Assembly: GCA_030654835.1 (NCBI GenBank) | Contig: JAURWS010000038.1 | Span: forward strand, 1-53,957 | DNA from: Gammaproteobacteria bacterium | GTDB lineage: Bacteria; Pseudomonadota; Gammaproteobacteria; Pseudomonadales; Pseudohongiellaceae | Reading direction: 5' to 3' | DNA: 53,957 bases | Shown: positions 16,042 through 25,248 of the stretch, piece after piece | Layout of the letters: each line of letters begins with the position of its first letter | Position numbering within the stretch: position 1 is the first letter of the stretch | Translations under genes and position numbers: made by a program | Notes under the pieces: generated by a model | Seen by the model: the letters and a program-made list of their open reading frames with translations, nothing else | Databases searched by the model: none | Told to the model about the DNA's origin: nothing

Positions 16042-17904
16042 TCAAAGGACTGCACCATACGTCTTGCGCCAAAGTTCGAACTGCACCAGCGCAAACAAGC
16101 GCTCACCGTTGCTGCGTCCGCGATCCTGGCCGTCGAGCAAGTCTTTCACAGTAGCCGCATCAAACATGCAGTCAGCACTTGTCAGCGTGTCCCAGAACAA
16201 GTCTCGAAACGGCCCCGCATTCAACCACGACGCCATGGGAATGGAGAAACCCTGCTTGCGCTTGCGATCAAATGCCGGTGGTAGCAGTCGCGAAGTCAGG
16301 CGCTTCAACAATATCTTCTTGTCGTCTGCAGTTGCCTTCAGATGGGAAGGAACTCTGGCGAACGCGAATTCGATTAGACGATAGTCCAGTAAAGGCGCGC
16401 GTATCTCCAGTGAATTGAGCATGCTGGCCCTATCGACCTTCACCAGAATGTCCTCTGCCAGATAGTCTTGAAAATCCAAACGGGTAGCCCGCTGCAACAA
16501 GTCTGATTGAAAAGGTACGCGCGCGCTTTTCGTCCACTCAGCGACCAAGGTATGCGACGCGTGTGCACGTAGCAGTTTGCTGCGCGTTGTTCTGTCGAAA
16601 AAGCTCGAGTTCAGCGGCAGACTGCTTTGAAGATCGGCATCGAGGCCTTGCAGGAAATTGCGCCCCTTGACGCCAACGGGCAACACTTTCTCCGCTGCCT
16701 GAGCTACCCCATGACGCAGTACCTTTGGCACGCGGGCCAGCAAGCGCTGCTGGCGCAACAGGCGGCTGTAGTGCCCATAGCCACCAAATAGTTCATCGCC
16801 CCCATCACCACCCAATGCAACTGTGCAGTGCTGGCGCACCAGATGACTCACCAGCCAGGTGGGAAACATGGACGAATCTGCCATTGGTTCGTCGAACTGC
16901 CGCGCCAACGCAGACATAAGGTCTGCTGTTGCCGGCTCTGCAACAAGTTCCGTATGATCTGTCCCGAAGTGCCTGGCAATCAAGCGCGCATGAGGCGTTT
17001 CATCTAGCTCGCCGTGCCCTGTAAAGCCGATGCTGAACGTCCGGACATTTCTGGAATGTCGCACTGCCATCGCTGTCACAAGGCTCGAGTCCACCCCACC
17101 ACTGAGCAGAATGCCGACTGGAACATCAGCCACCAACTGTCGACGCACAGCGTCCTCCAGCAACGCTTCCAGTTCATCCAGAAGCGCCTCTTCATCGGCA
17201 GGCACTGCGGACTCTTCGAATTCGGGCACTTGCCAATATCGCCAGACTGTGACCTTTCCGCTGCCGAGCTCAAAGACCATGGCGTGCGCAGGTGGCAGTT
17301 TCTTGTAGCCCCGTAGAATGCACAGATGACCGGGCACAAAACCCATCGACAGGTAGCAATCGAGCGCTTCCGGATCAATCTGAAGGGGCGCGGCAGAGTC
17401 TGCCAACAATGCCTTCAACTCAGACCCAAAGCGCAGTTCTGCATTGTCGTGGCGATAAAACAACGGCTTTTCGCCTGCACGATCACGGGCCAGGAACACT
17501 GTCTGACGAGCGGCATCGTAAAGCGCGAAGGCAAACATCCCATTGAAATGCATCAGGCACTCTGTGCCCCACTGGCGGTATGCCGCCAGTATCACTTCCG
17601 TATCCGAACCCGACGTGAACCCGTGCCCCTTGGCCATCAACTCGTCGCGCAGCTCACGAAAGTTGTAGATCTCGCCGTTGAATACGATGCTCAAGTTGCC
17701 GAAGGCATCGTGCATGGGCTGATGCCCCGCCGGTGAAAGATCAATGATCGCCAGGCGTCGATGCGCCAGCCCTACTCTGCCATCTGGCGACCACCACTCC
17801 CCTGCGTCATCCGGGCCACGATGCGTCATAGCATCGCGGCCGAGAGAGAGCCATTCACGGTGCGACTGGGGATTGATGGACGCTATTCCTGCGATGCCGC
17901 ACAT
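16042..17904 (-). CDS. asnB: Asparagine synthase (glutamine-hydrolysing)
   Basis: This 620-residue protein starts MCGIAGIAS with the Cys2 nucleophile of class II glutamine amidotransferases, carries RLAIIDLSPAGHQPM and FNGEIYNFREL in that domain, and the ATP-pyrophosphatase loop LLSGGVDSSLV with ALGGDGGDELFGGY further on. AsnB-like proteins in O-antigen loci amidate uronic acid residues or are thought to do so; here ugd and the epimerase make uronic acids, so amidation of GlcA/GalA is a plausible role. Free asparagine synthesis cannot be excluded. Confidence 0.92.
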   Translation of the reverse strand: MCGIAGIASINPQSHREWLSLGRDAMTHRGPDDAGEWWSPDGRVGLAHRRLAIIDLSPAGHQPMHDAFGNLSIVFNGEIYNFRELRDELMAKGHGFTSGSDTEVILAAYRQWGTECLMHFNGMFAFALYDAARQTVFLARDRAGEKPLFYRHDNAELRFGSELKALLADSAAPLQIDPEALDCYLSMGFVPGHLCILRGYKKLPPAHAMVFELGSGKVTVWRYWQVPEFEESAVPADEEALLDELEALLEDAVRRQLVADVPVGILLSGGVDSSLVTAMAVRHSRNVRTFSIGFTGHGELDETPHARLIARHFGTDHTELVAEPATADLMSALARQFDEPMADSSMFPTWLVSHLVRQHCTVALGGDGGDELFGGYGHYSRLLRQQRLLARVPKVLRHGVAQAAEKVLPVGVKGRNFLQGLDADLQSSLPLNSSFFDRTTRSKLLRAHASHTLVAEWTKSARVPFQSDLLQRATRLDFQDYLAEDILVKVDRASMLNSLEIRAPLLDYRLIEFAFARVPSHLKATADDKKILLKRLTSRLLPPAFDRKRKQGFSIPMASWLNAGPFRDLFWDTLTSADCMFDAATVKDLLDGQDRGRSNGERLFALVQFELWRKTYGAVL

Positions 17905-17923
17905 AACTATACCGAACCAGGAA

Positions 17924-18946
17924 TCAGCGAATGACTCTTAATGCACACCCAATAGGAGTGGGTCGTTGAAAATATTTTTCAACATTCAATATCTTATCTG
18001 TGTCAGGTTGCAGAGAAGTGATCAAGTCGCGAATCTCGCTATCAGATTTGAGATGCTGGAATGAGTGTGATCCGTAACAATCAAATGTGTTCAAACTAGC
18101 ACTGTTGAATCTTCGCTTCATATTCTTCCAAAGAGACTCACCACTTATGCTGGGCACATCTCCCATAACACAAAATCCTGCCTTCTCGATAACTAGACCA
18201 AGGATTGGAACCAGACGCAAGAACGCCACCAGACGAGAGTAAAGTAAGATGATTAAAAAGGGCATACGCGATAAGACTGCGCGAAGCGGTATATAGACAA
18301 AATTGAACCTTAACCAACGCAATAAGCCCTTGTTATTAAGCGGATAGCAATTGAAGACAAACTCCCCCCCTGGGGCGGTGAGAGCGAAAAGTGCGTTCGC
18401 CGTTTTTTCCACTGAGGGAGTGTGTTGAATTACATTGTGGCAATACACAATCCCTTCGATACTTTGATCACGAAGAGGTGGGGCGTCAATCGAGCACTGA
18501 ATTATGTCCACATTCTTAAGCCCAGACAGGTTCCGATATACAACTTCATCTACTGCATGCGACAAGTCCATCAGAATCACGTGCTTGGCACCATATTCTG
18601 CAAACCATCTAGCCTGTGCGCCACTCCCTCCACCTGCATCTACAATCAATTTATCTTTGAATATGCTCGTACTTCCGAAGGTATTGGCTACAGTGTGTCT
18701 TAACCAATTTTCCTTAAAGTCAGTGAAGTTGAAATAGTTCCACTCATCGCCAAACGAATTTACGCTTGCGCGCGGAACATTCTCCACAAATCTGGGAATT
18801 CCTTTGATGATTGGGTAGCACCTGCCAGAAGGGGAAATCAAACTTCCAGATAATATGACGCCTTCTTCAGACACAACTGCGTTTATCAACTGAAGTGGTT
18901 GCTTTGTAACTGGTTCGCACAAAAAACTTAGGAGAAGTGGGGTCAT
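17924..18946 (-). CDS. Class I SAM-dependent methyltransferase
   Basis: This is a 340-residue protein. An N-terminal Trm112-like segment (SFLCEPVTKQPLQL ... GRCYPIIKGIPRFV) precedes a class I methyltransferase core: VDAGGGSGAQARWFAEYG (102-119) for SAM binding and YCHNVIQHTPSVEKT as the motif after strand 4. A hydrophobic stretch (FVYIPLRAVLSRMPFLIILL) follows. Proteins with this arrangement often occur among polysaccharide genes; the substrate is unknown. The base composition is more AT-rich than that of asnB, and this marks the start of a more AT-rich stretch running to about 38 kb. Confidence 0.82.
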   Translation of the reverse strand: MTPLLLSFLCEPVTKQPLQLINAVVSEEGVILSGSLISPSGRCYPIIKGIPRFVENVPRASVNSFGDEWNYFNFTDFKENWLRHTVANTFGSTSIFKDKLIVDAGGGSGAQARWFAEYGAKHVILMDLSHAVDEVVYRNLSGLKNVDIIQCSIDAPPLRDQSIEGIVYCHNVIQHTPSVEKTANALFALTAPGGEFVFNCYPLNNKGLLRWLRFNFVYIPLRAVLSRMPFLIILLYSRLVAFLRLVPILGLVIEKAGFCVMGDVPSISGESLWKNMKRRFNSASLNTFDCYGSHSFQHLKSDSEIRDLITSLQPDTDKILNVEKYFQRPTPIGCALRVIR

Positions 18947-18985
18947 GCAACACTCACATTTCGTTTTGATGTCAGAAGAAAAATC

Positions 18986-20011
18986 CTAAATGCTAGGTGT
19001 ATATCCGATAGTTCGCTTAATTCTTACAATCAAATGGTCACAAAACCGCTCGCCGAATATAACCAGTGCCCATTTGTAAAGATAGAAGTACGCAGTACAG
19101 CCGAACCCGACTTCCACTTCCAGACGCTTGGCATAACGCAAGAAAGACGGGATGCCACGTTTGCGCTGGATGGAAAGAAAGGGGTAGGAATACTTGGAAA
19201 GATCTACGCGGACCAGTTTGGTCAATCCCGTGCCGTGTTGCTGATCGAGATAGGACGTAACCTCGAAATAGGCTTTGGTGAAATTGATTGAATTGTCGTG
19301 GGACACACTGCCCGGAGTGAAGCGACTTTTTTCCGCCTCTGACGAACCAAACATAGGTTTGTCTTCTCGAAAACTCTGAACAGCATGCGCTACTGGAATA
19401 TCGCAATAAACAGAGTCGTGTTGCAGACATACTTGTGACATCAGATAAACCTGATACAGAAGAGTGCCATCGAGGTCGGCAGTTGCATATTTCAAGGCCT
19501 CTGCTCGCGACACGGTGAATCCGCAAATAGTGACACTGCGTTTGAACAACCAGGCAACCGTGGCCTCGCCTTTTGGCAGCAACTTGGATTCTGGCAGGTA
19601 ACGATAGTACTCAGTGCGCCCATCAGGGTGTTCAGTCAGATAGGTGCGCAAGACATAGGGCTTGTCACGATGCACATCGAGAAACTGCAGAAACTGACTT
19701 AAAGCGCCAGGTACGAAAAGATCATCATCCCCCATGAACATGATGTACTCGCCGGACGCACACTCTACGAGTCGGCGCAGATTGCCATCAAAGCCGAGAT
19801 TCGTTGCATTCTCATGATAATGAGTCACATACCTCGAAGATTCTGCGAATTGATTAACCGCATCTCTAACTTCCACCCGCTTCGGTGCCTGGTCTTCGCA
19901 GACGACAATTTCAACAAGCTCCGGGCTGCAGTCGATGGATGCAAGCAATTGCACCAGCTGACGAGGGCGGTTGTAGCTTGGAATGCAAATTGAAAGAAAC
20001 GGTAAATTCAT
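18986..20011 (-). CDS. Glycosyltransferase, GT2 family
   Basis: This 341-residue GT-A protein opens LSICIPSYNRPRQLVQLLAS and has the metal-binding DDD at residues 95-97 (YIMFMGDDDLFVPGAL). The general form resembles abequosyltransferase-like GT2 enzymes of O-antigen loci, which use CDP-3,6-dideoxyhexoses. Given the CDP-sugar module in this operon, a role in transferring that sugar is possible but not shown. Confidence 0.85.
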   Translation of the reverse strand: MNLPFLSICIPSYNRPRQLVQLLASIDCSPELVEIVVCEDQAPKRVEVRDAVNQFAESSRYVTHYHENATNLGFDGNLRRLVECASGEYIMFMGDDDLFVPGALSQFLQFLDVHRDKPYVLRTYLTEHPDGRTEYYRYLPESKLLPKGEATVAWLFKRSVTICGFTVSRAEALKYATADLDGTLLYQVYLMSQVCLQHDSVYCDIPVAHAVQSFREDKPMFGSSEAEKSRFTPGSVSHDNSINFTKAYFEVTSYLDQQHGTGLTKLVRVDLSKYSYPFLSIQRKRGIPSFLRYAKRLEVEVGFGCTAYFYLYKWALVIFGERFCDHLIVRIKRTIGYTPSI

Positions 20012-20027
20012 AGTGGGAATACTTAGC

Positions 20028-20738
20028 TCAATTCTTTACAGCTTCGACGAAGAGCGATACATCCGGGTATATATCCAGAAAGTCTATGTCTGGTGTTCTT
20101 CCCTTCTGATATTCACAACGGGTAACCGAGGAAAAACCAGCTTCTTCCAATACCGATTGGATCATTTCGAAGTCATACATGTACTTGTGCCGCGCAAGGT
20201 AGCTTCCTTTTCCGGACACGAAGAAGTAGTCCTCCAACATTTCCTCTTTGCGCCCCAGAGCATAAAGGGAGACGGCGAACGTAAGATCCGGAATCGAGAT
20301 TCTGATGGTACCGCCTGATTTCAGGGCCAGAGCACACTGTTTCAGCAGCGTCGCAGCTTCATCCTTGAAAATATGTTCGAAGAAGTGAGATGAGTAAATG
20401 AAATCAACTGAATTGACAGGAAGGGGCAAACTCAGCGCGAGGTCGTGATAAAGAAACCGGTGGCGGCTCAAGATGCCGGTATATTGCTCGAAGGTGTAAT
20501 ACTGCCTTGAACCCGAGAGACCATACAAAATCTTGTGGAACCCGACGGGCCACGATGCAAACATCGCATTCAGACTGCCGTCAATATTTAACCAGCCCTT
20601 TGCAACACGCAAACCACAACCAAGGTTGACCTTGACGAGCTGATCGCCCTCGTCTTTTACTGGGGTAATTTTGCGATTATGCAACAGCTTGCCAGCAACG
20701 CGTATTGATTGATCAACTACACCTCTTAGAAAATTCAT
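20028..20738 (-). CDS. SAM-dependent methyltransferase
   Basis: This 236-residue protein has the pattern VKVNLGCGLRVAKGWLNID (SAM-binding G-x-G around residues 39-42), then SVDFIYSSHFFEHIF and LKSGGTIRISIPDL. This is the small methyltransferase type common in LPS gene clusters, acting on sugars or lipid-linked glycans. The start is two bases from the end of the preceding glycosyltransferase gene, indicating co-translation. The substrate is not recognisable. Confidence 0.82.
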   Translation of the reverse strand: MNFLRGVVDQSIRVAGKLLHNRKITPVKDEGDQLVKVNLGCGLRVAKGWLNIDGSLNAMFASWPVGFHKILYGLSGSRQYYTFEQYTGILSRHRFLYHDLALSLPLPVNSVDFIYSSHFFEHIFKDEAATLLKQCALALKSGGTIRISIPDLTFAVSLYALGRKEEMLEDYFFVSGKGSYLARHKYMYDFEMIQSVLEEAGFSSVTRCEYQKGRTPDIDFLDIYPDVSLFVEAVKN

Positions 20739-20739
20739 A

Positions 20740-21813
20740 TCAATTCTCTGCCTTCGATTTCAATGTGCTGACATGGTCCAGGACCGTTTTCATGCGCGAG
20801 ACGATATCATGGCCGTCTTCTATAACTCGCTTTCTTCCACCTGCGGCCACTCGACACCTAAGACTTTCATTCCCGATGTACCGTGAAATCTTCAGAAGCA
20901 ACTCTTCTTTGTTCCGAAAATAATCCGTTTCTTCGCCTTCTGTATAAAGCGATGCTACATCGTCAGAATATTCAGAAAGCATCAGTGTCCCTGTCGCTGG
21001 AATTTCAAAGCAACGTCGAGTGTAAGAGTCACGATTAAGTTTTGAGAAAAAGCATAGGGAAATTTTTGCTCCGCAAAGAGCTTTGTTGTACTCCTCGCCC
21101 CAAACCAAGCGAACAGGCGCGAGGTGTTTCAACACTTCTGATTTCCGAAGTAAATGATTCCACTCATATGGAGGACCATACAAGCGCAGATTGAACCCAT
21201 TTCGTGCGATCTCTTCAAGCATCTGCAATCTTCCATCGTTCTCAAAGTGGCCGATGAACACAACATCGCATTCATAGTGTGGTTTGTCATCATCAGTCAG
21301 ATCCATGGGAAAATTTGACTCTGGTAGATACCATGATCTCAGCAATTCAACTTGTTTCGCCCCAATGTTTCTGAAATCAATAAGGTTGTGATGACGGTAG
21401 GCAAACATCAGATCATAAACAGGTGTGCTTTTCAGGAAGTGGCGCCAAAGCAAGCGAGAGTGACCATTGGCAAAAGGGTCATCGTTGTTGTATCCACAAA
21501 CAACGCAATCAAAAACGCTATTCTTAATCGCACTTATTGTATGCGAATAAACATGAGTACCACGATAGACAAATACAAGGTCTGGTTTGAATTCGCGCGC
21601 TGCGAGAACAAGATCAGAGTTGAGCTTGATCAGCGCTGGGCCGAGCAGGAACTTATTCTGAATTCGTTGCCAGAATCGCCCCAATCGGTTTGGGGAAACG
21701 AAATAGCTGAACCAATAGAATGACCGAACCTCGTGTCCTAGCTCGTCGAGCGCATTAGCAACAGCGACTTCGTGAATGGCGGAATGACCATCGCCAACTA
21801 CCAGTACTTTCAC
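20740..21813 (-). CDS. Glycosyltransferase-like protein (CgeB / GT-B type)
   Basis: This 357-residue protein starts MKVLVVGDGHSAIHEVAVAN and has DLVFVYRGTHV in the N-terminal domain and a C-terminal segment YTRRCFEIPATGTLMLSEYS followed by IGNESLRCRVAAGGRKRV. The R-x-F-E-x-x-A-x-G-x-x-x-L-S/T signature is that of the CgeB-like group of GT-B glycosyltransferases. The donor is unknown. It is tightly packed between a fucosyltransferase and a methyltransferase. Confidence 0.8.
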   Translation of the reverse strand: MKVLVVGDGHSAIHEVAVANALDELGHEVRSFYWFSYFVSPNRLGRFWQRIQNKFLLGPALIKLNSDLVLAAREFKPDLVFVYRGTHVYSHTISAIKNSVFDCVVCGYNNDDPFANGHSRLLWRHFLKSTPVYDLMFAYRHHNLIDFRNIGAKQVELLRSWYLPESNFPMDLTDDDKPHYECDVVFIGHFENDGRLQMLEEIARNGFNLRLYGPPYEWNHLLRKSEVLKHLAPVRLVWGEEYNKALCGAKISLCFFSKLNRDSYTRRCFEIPATGTLMLSEYSDDVASLYTEGEETDYFRNKEELLLKISRYIGNESLRCRVAAGGRKRVIEDGHDIVSRMKTVLDHVSTLKSKAEN

Positions 21814-21826
21814 GATATGCTTTCAA

Positions 21827-22720
21827 TCATATCTTGATCCACTCATCTGGAAGTAAACCCTCAAATCCCCACCACATCTTTCCATGGCGCATCTCAAACC
21901 CCGGCGCAATAACAGTCTTTCCCTCAGACCTAGATAGCCAAGCGCCCCACCAACTGAAAGTACTATTAGCAATGATGAAATGCTGGCACAAAGTCATCAA
22001 CCATAAGTCTGCATAAGCATTCCCATCGCCTTGATTGTGCGCGACAATCGTGACACGTGTATCAGGCAGAGGGAGCCGAGCTCGAGCAGACTCAGGTCTA
22101 TCAGAAAAAATGAAGTAATGTGCGGTAGGTGCCAGGCGTTCCATCTCCTCTACTGCTTTCGTGTAGTAACCTCTAGGCGCATTATTTATACTACCTGCCT
22201 GCGGCTCATCAAAAAAACGAACATGAACCGCAACTGCAGTACAGTTGCGTATTTGCTCAGCCACAGACAAGTTTATCGCATCTCCAGGCGGTATAATTTG
22301 CAAATCTTCGCGAATAGTAGCTTCCACATCCTTAAAGTACTTCTCACTTTGCCAATACCCCTCCAGATATACATTCCGTTGAGGTTTGAAAGAAAGGAGG
22401 CGTGGATCGAAGTCAATACTCTCTTGCATAACATATGCTCGGTGCTTAAATGGCAAACAATAGCTAATTTTGCGATTAACCGCCCGCCGAAGTCTAGACA
22501 ATGGTTCAAAACGCTCTGATGCACTGGCTTTTCGACACGAGAGATTAAAGTGATCAAGCTGAAACTGTCGTTGGTACACAGAGTCATAAGTAAAACCACT
22601 GATACTATCTAAAACTAGTTCAGCGCCACAAACTAGAGATAGTCGACGTGCTGCTGCGTAACAGAAAAGTTGATTTCCAAGCCCGCCAACGATTCGAGGA
22701 ACGACTTTAAATTTTGGCAT
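21827..22720 (-). CDS. Alpha-1,2-fucosyltransferase-like protein, GT11 family
   Basis: From the ATG at 22720 (GGTGG six bases upstream) the protein has 297 residues with GT11 motifs: RIVGGLGNQLFCYAAARRL near the N-terminus, YLEGYWQSEKYF, and STFSWWGAWLS with a following KTVIAP. GT11 enzymes transfer L-fucose from GDP-L-fucose, which the locus makes through manC, gmd and fcl. Motif I reads HVRFFDEP (166-173) instead of HxRRxD, losing the second arginine. Either the enzyme tolerates this or it uses another donor. The alternative start at 22738 adds six residues. Confidence 0.85.
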   Translation of the reverse strand: MPKFKVVPRIVGGLGNQLFCYAAARRLSLVCGAELVLDSISGFTYDSVYQRQFQLDHFNLSCRKASASERFEPLSRLRRAVNRKISYCLPFKHRAYVMQESIDFDPRLLSFKPQRNVYLEGYWQSEKYFKDVEATIREDLQIIPPGDAINLSVAEQIRNCTAVAVHVRFFDEPQAGSINNAPRGYYTKAVEEMERLAPTAHYFIFSDRPESARARLPLPDTRVTIVAHNQGDGNAYADLWLMTLCQHFIIANSTFSWWGAWLSRSEGKTVIAPGFEMRHGKMWWGFEGLLPDEWIKI

Positions 22721-22800
22721 GACAGCACCACCAGGCATATAGTTTCAATTTAGTCTAGGGGCGAGCGGAAATGATAAGCAGAAAAAGTCAGCCCGGATTC

Positions 22801-24339
22801 CTAACTACCAATACCACAAAGGTTGCTTTTTAATATTCTTCTATTAGCTATAAACCATCTAAAGGAGAATACACAGAACATGTAAATAACCAACATAACA
22901 GTCATTAATCGAAAGTAACCAAAATTCTGGTACCATATCGACCTAAATCCATGCAACCCGTATACGATGTACCATGTCAGATAGAAGTAGTTATTAAATT
23001 CCAGACCGCGCCGCAATATCCATCCAAAAAAATATGAGATAACAAAGGACACAATAAAGCAGCCAATCAACCCAAAATTCCAGTACGCTTCCGCAACTTC
23101 AAAGATGCCACCTTGTGTCATCATGGTTCCATTTACTTCAGTTGCCCATTCAAGACCTAACGGCCTAGGGAAGCCCAAAAATGCAGGTGGAGATATCAAA
23201 AGATAATTGAAGTAGCTTTCACCAAACAACAGACCAGTATAACCTTCTCTTACTTGGACTATCGCGCTGTACAATCCTCCTAACATCATATTGCCAGTTT
23301 CAAAATACAACATTTTATGTCCATAAACACTGCTGATTAGCCTTCCTGTTTCATTCTCCAACATAATTTCTACAACTAGCCATGGATCTACACCCGTCCG
23401 TGCTATAGCGATAAAAGTAGAAATCAAATAGGCAGATGAAAGTATGGCAAGTAACACGAGGAAGTATTTCACGCCCGCGAAATACCGCTTAAAGACAAGC
23501 AACTCCAATATTTTCGAATTAAACACCAATAAAAATACAACAAATGCCTGTGGTAAAAAGTCAGCACGACTCCCAGCAAGCATGCCCGGTATCAGTGTCA
23601 GTATTGATATAACAAGATATCTAAAATTGATATTCGTCTTGCAGATGCTACTAAGCAACAATAAGGAAATGCCTGTGAAGTGAAATAGGTTAAAAACCCC
23701 GAACTCAATAGAAAAGCCTTCTTGGCCGTCAGCGTACGTTTTTCCTCCGCCGACAATTCCACCAGCTTTCCAGACATACAATAAAGAAAATAGAACTGCA
23801 ACAATTAGACCCGCGCGCCTCATCCCTAATCTATACTTACTTGGCAACATGAACTCTGAACATTTTGTGCTGTCAAATCGAAGTAGCGCAGTATGCCAAC
23901 CGATAAGAGACCCGCAAAGAGAAAACATGCCAGCGAGAACAAGTATTCGTGTGTTTTCAACATTTTGAAAATTTAAACCAAAAGGTGCAACGAATACCTC
24001 GCCAGGATACAAATACCACACAAGAGCGGTACCAAATATCAACAGCCAAACTAAAAAATAGCGAAACAAATAGAGAATATTTACACCCGTGCTGAACAGA
24101 CAGATGTAACCATGGAGCCCCAGCAAAAGCGTAATCGATAGAAAATATGGAAACGACGCCCAAACGGTTGCAGAAAGATAAACCGCAAATGAAAGGAAAA
24201 GTATGTAGAGTGATAACACTATAGCTACCCTAGAGCTTGAAGCACTAGGTGTGGCAAACAACAGTGGTATCGACTGATTTAAATACATAAGAGATTTTTC
24301 TAGTTTAGCCGTAGTGATATATGAATAATTGTGGCTCAA
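22801..24339 (-). CDS. wzy: O-antigen polymerase Wzy
   Basis: This is a 512-residue, very hydrophobic protein with about a dozen predicted membrane segments and a large loop carrying ARTGVDPWLVVEIMLENETG. The late motif EVNGTMMTQGGIFEVAEAYW and the surrounding helices are typical of the oligosaccharide repeat-unit polymerase type. It would polymerise lipid-linked repeat units at the periplasmic face. The N-terminus is uncertain: the ATG at 24339 overlaps the FkbM stop by four bases and gives 17 residues before MYLNQ. A unique wzy per O-antigen structure is the rule, and no other candidate is present. Confidence 0.85.
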   Translation of the reverse strand: MSHNYSYITTAKLEKSLMYLNQSIPLLFATPSASSSRVAIVLSLYILFLSFAVYLSATVWASFPYFLSITLLLGLHGYICLFSTGVNILYLFRYFLVWLLIFGTALVWYLYPGEVFVAPFGLNFQNVENTRILVLAGMFSLCGSLIGWHTALLRFDSTKCSEFMLPSKYRLGMRRAGLIVAVLFSLLYVWKAGGIVGGGKTYADGQEGFSIEFGVFNLFHFTGISLLLLSSICKTNINFRYLVISILTLIPGMLAGSRADFLPQAFVVFLLVFNSKILELLVFKRYFAGVKYFLVLLAILSSAYLISTFIAIARTGVDPWLVVEIMLENETGRLISSVYGHKMLYFETGNMMLGGLYSAIVQVREGYTGLLFGESYFNYLLISPPAFLGFPRPLGLEWATEVNGTMMTQGGIFEVAEAYWNFGLIGCFIVSFVISYFFGWILRRGLEFNNYFYLTWYIVYGLHGFRSIWYQNFGYFRLMTVMLVIYMFCVFSFRWFIANRRILKSNLCGIGS

Positions 24340-25160
24340 TCAATTCGAAATAGAAAATTATGACAATTTAGCACCTGCCCCCCGGATACAACTCTCTTAA
24401 CTATCTCTGGCGTAATTTCTATAGAATCCTCATTTGCCGTAAAGGCTCTGTATCCTTGCGAAAAGAAAATCTCAAAGGTTTCACCAAAATACGGATTGAT
24501 AGTCTGCCCTCTGGGCTGGTGTTCGGCAGCTGATATTTCCATTATCCAAATTGTATTTGCTCCATTCTTTAATATATTTTTCGCGCCTTGCAACATCAAA
24601 TACTCCGCACCCTCAATATCAACAAGTATCAATGCTTTCTTTCCGGCAACTGCATCTCCAAGCACGCGATCCAAGCTTAACACTGGAACTTGGGTAACAT
24701 AGCTTTCTGGAATATTAGCCCATCCCTTAACAAGAGATGCCCCTGTTCCCCCTCCCCACATATTCAAAATATTTGTCCCCGAGCCTAGAGCTATCGGAAA
24801 TATTTCTGCCTGATCGGCCCAATTGTTGTTTTGAATATTCTTCAGCAAGTAATGTAAGTTGCGCGCATTAGGTTCCACTGCAATTACAGACCTACCCATA
24901 CTTAACGCATGACAGCAGTAGTAGCCCACATTAGCTCCAATATTCACAAGCACATCTACATCAGCAACTAGCCTTCGCATTAGCTTAGTCTCTTCAGGCT
25001 CAAATATTCCCTCTGCCATTCCATCATGTCCAGCAAATGTGAACCCCCAGGGTGTGTCACGAGGCGGATGCCGCTGGTCGAGGAAGTCACGGGAATTGCG
25101 ATAGAAACGTGCCAAGACAGGAATGCGTTCAACAACCGCTTTAATTAATCTCTTAACCAC
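24336..25160 (-). CDS. FkbM-family methyltransferase
   Basis: This 274-residue protein has the FkbM signature: VLVNIGANVGYYCCHAL (70-86), VIAVEPNARNLHYLLKNI and LILVDIEGAEYLMLQGA. FkbM enzymes are SAM-dependent O-methyltransferases often found in polysaccharide loci. The stop is coupled to the wzy start by four bases. The substrate is unknown; with the CmcI-like protein and two other methyltransferases in the operon, the glycan is probably heavily methylated. Confidence 0.88.
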   Translation of the reverse strand: MVKRLIKAVVERIPVLARFYRNSRDFLDQRHPPRDTPWGFTFAGHDGMAEGIFEPEETKLMRRLVADVDVLVNIGANVGYYCCHALSMGRSVIAVEPNARNLHYLLKNIQNNNWADQAEIFPIALGSGTNILNMWGGGTGASLVKGWANIPESYVTQVPVLSLDRVLGDAVAGKKALILVDIEGAEYLMLQGAKNILKNGANTIWIMEISAAEHQPRGQTINPYFGETFEIFFSQGYRAFTANEDSIEITPEIVKRVVSGGQVLNCHNFLFRID

Positions 25161-25248
25161 ATTAATACCTTGTTTATATAAACACTAATATATTGAAGTC
25201 TGCTTGAATGTAGAGCTAAATTAGCTTCGCATTTTTAGTATGTAACTT

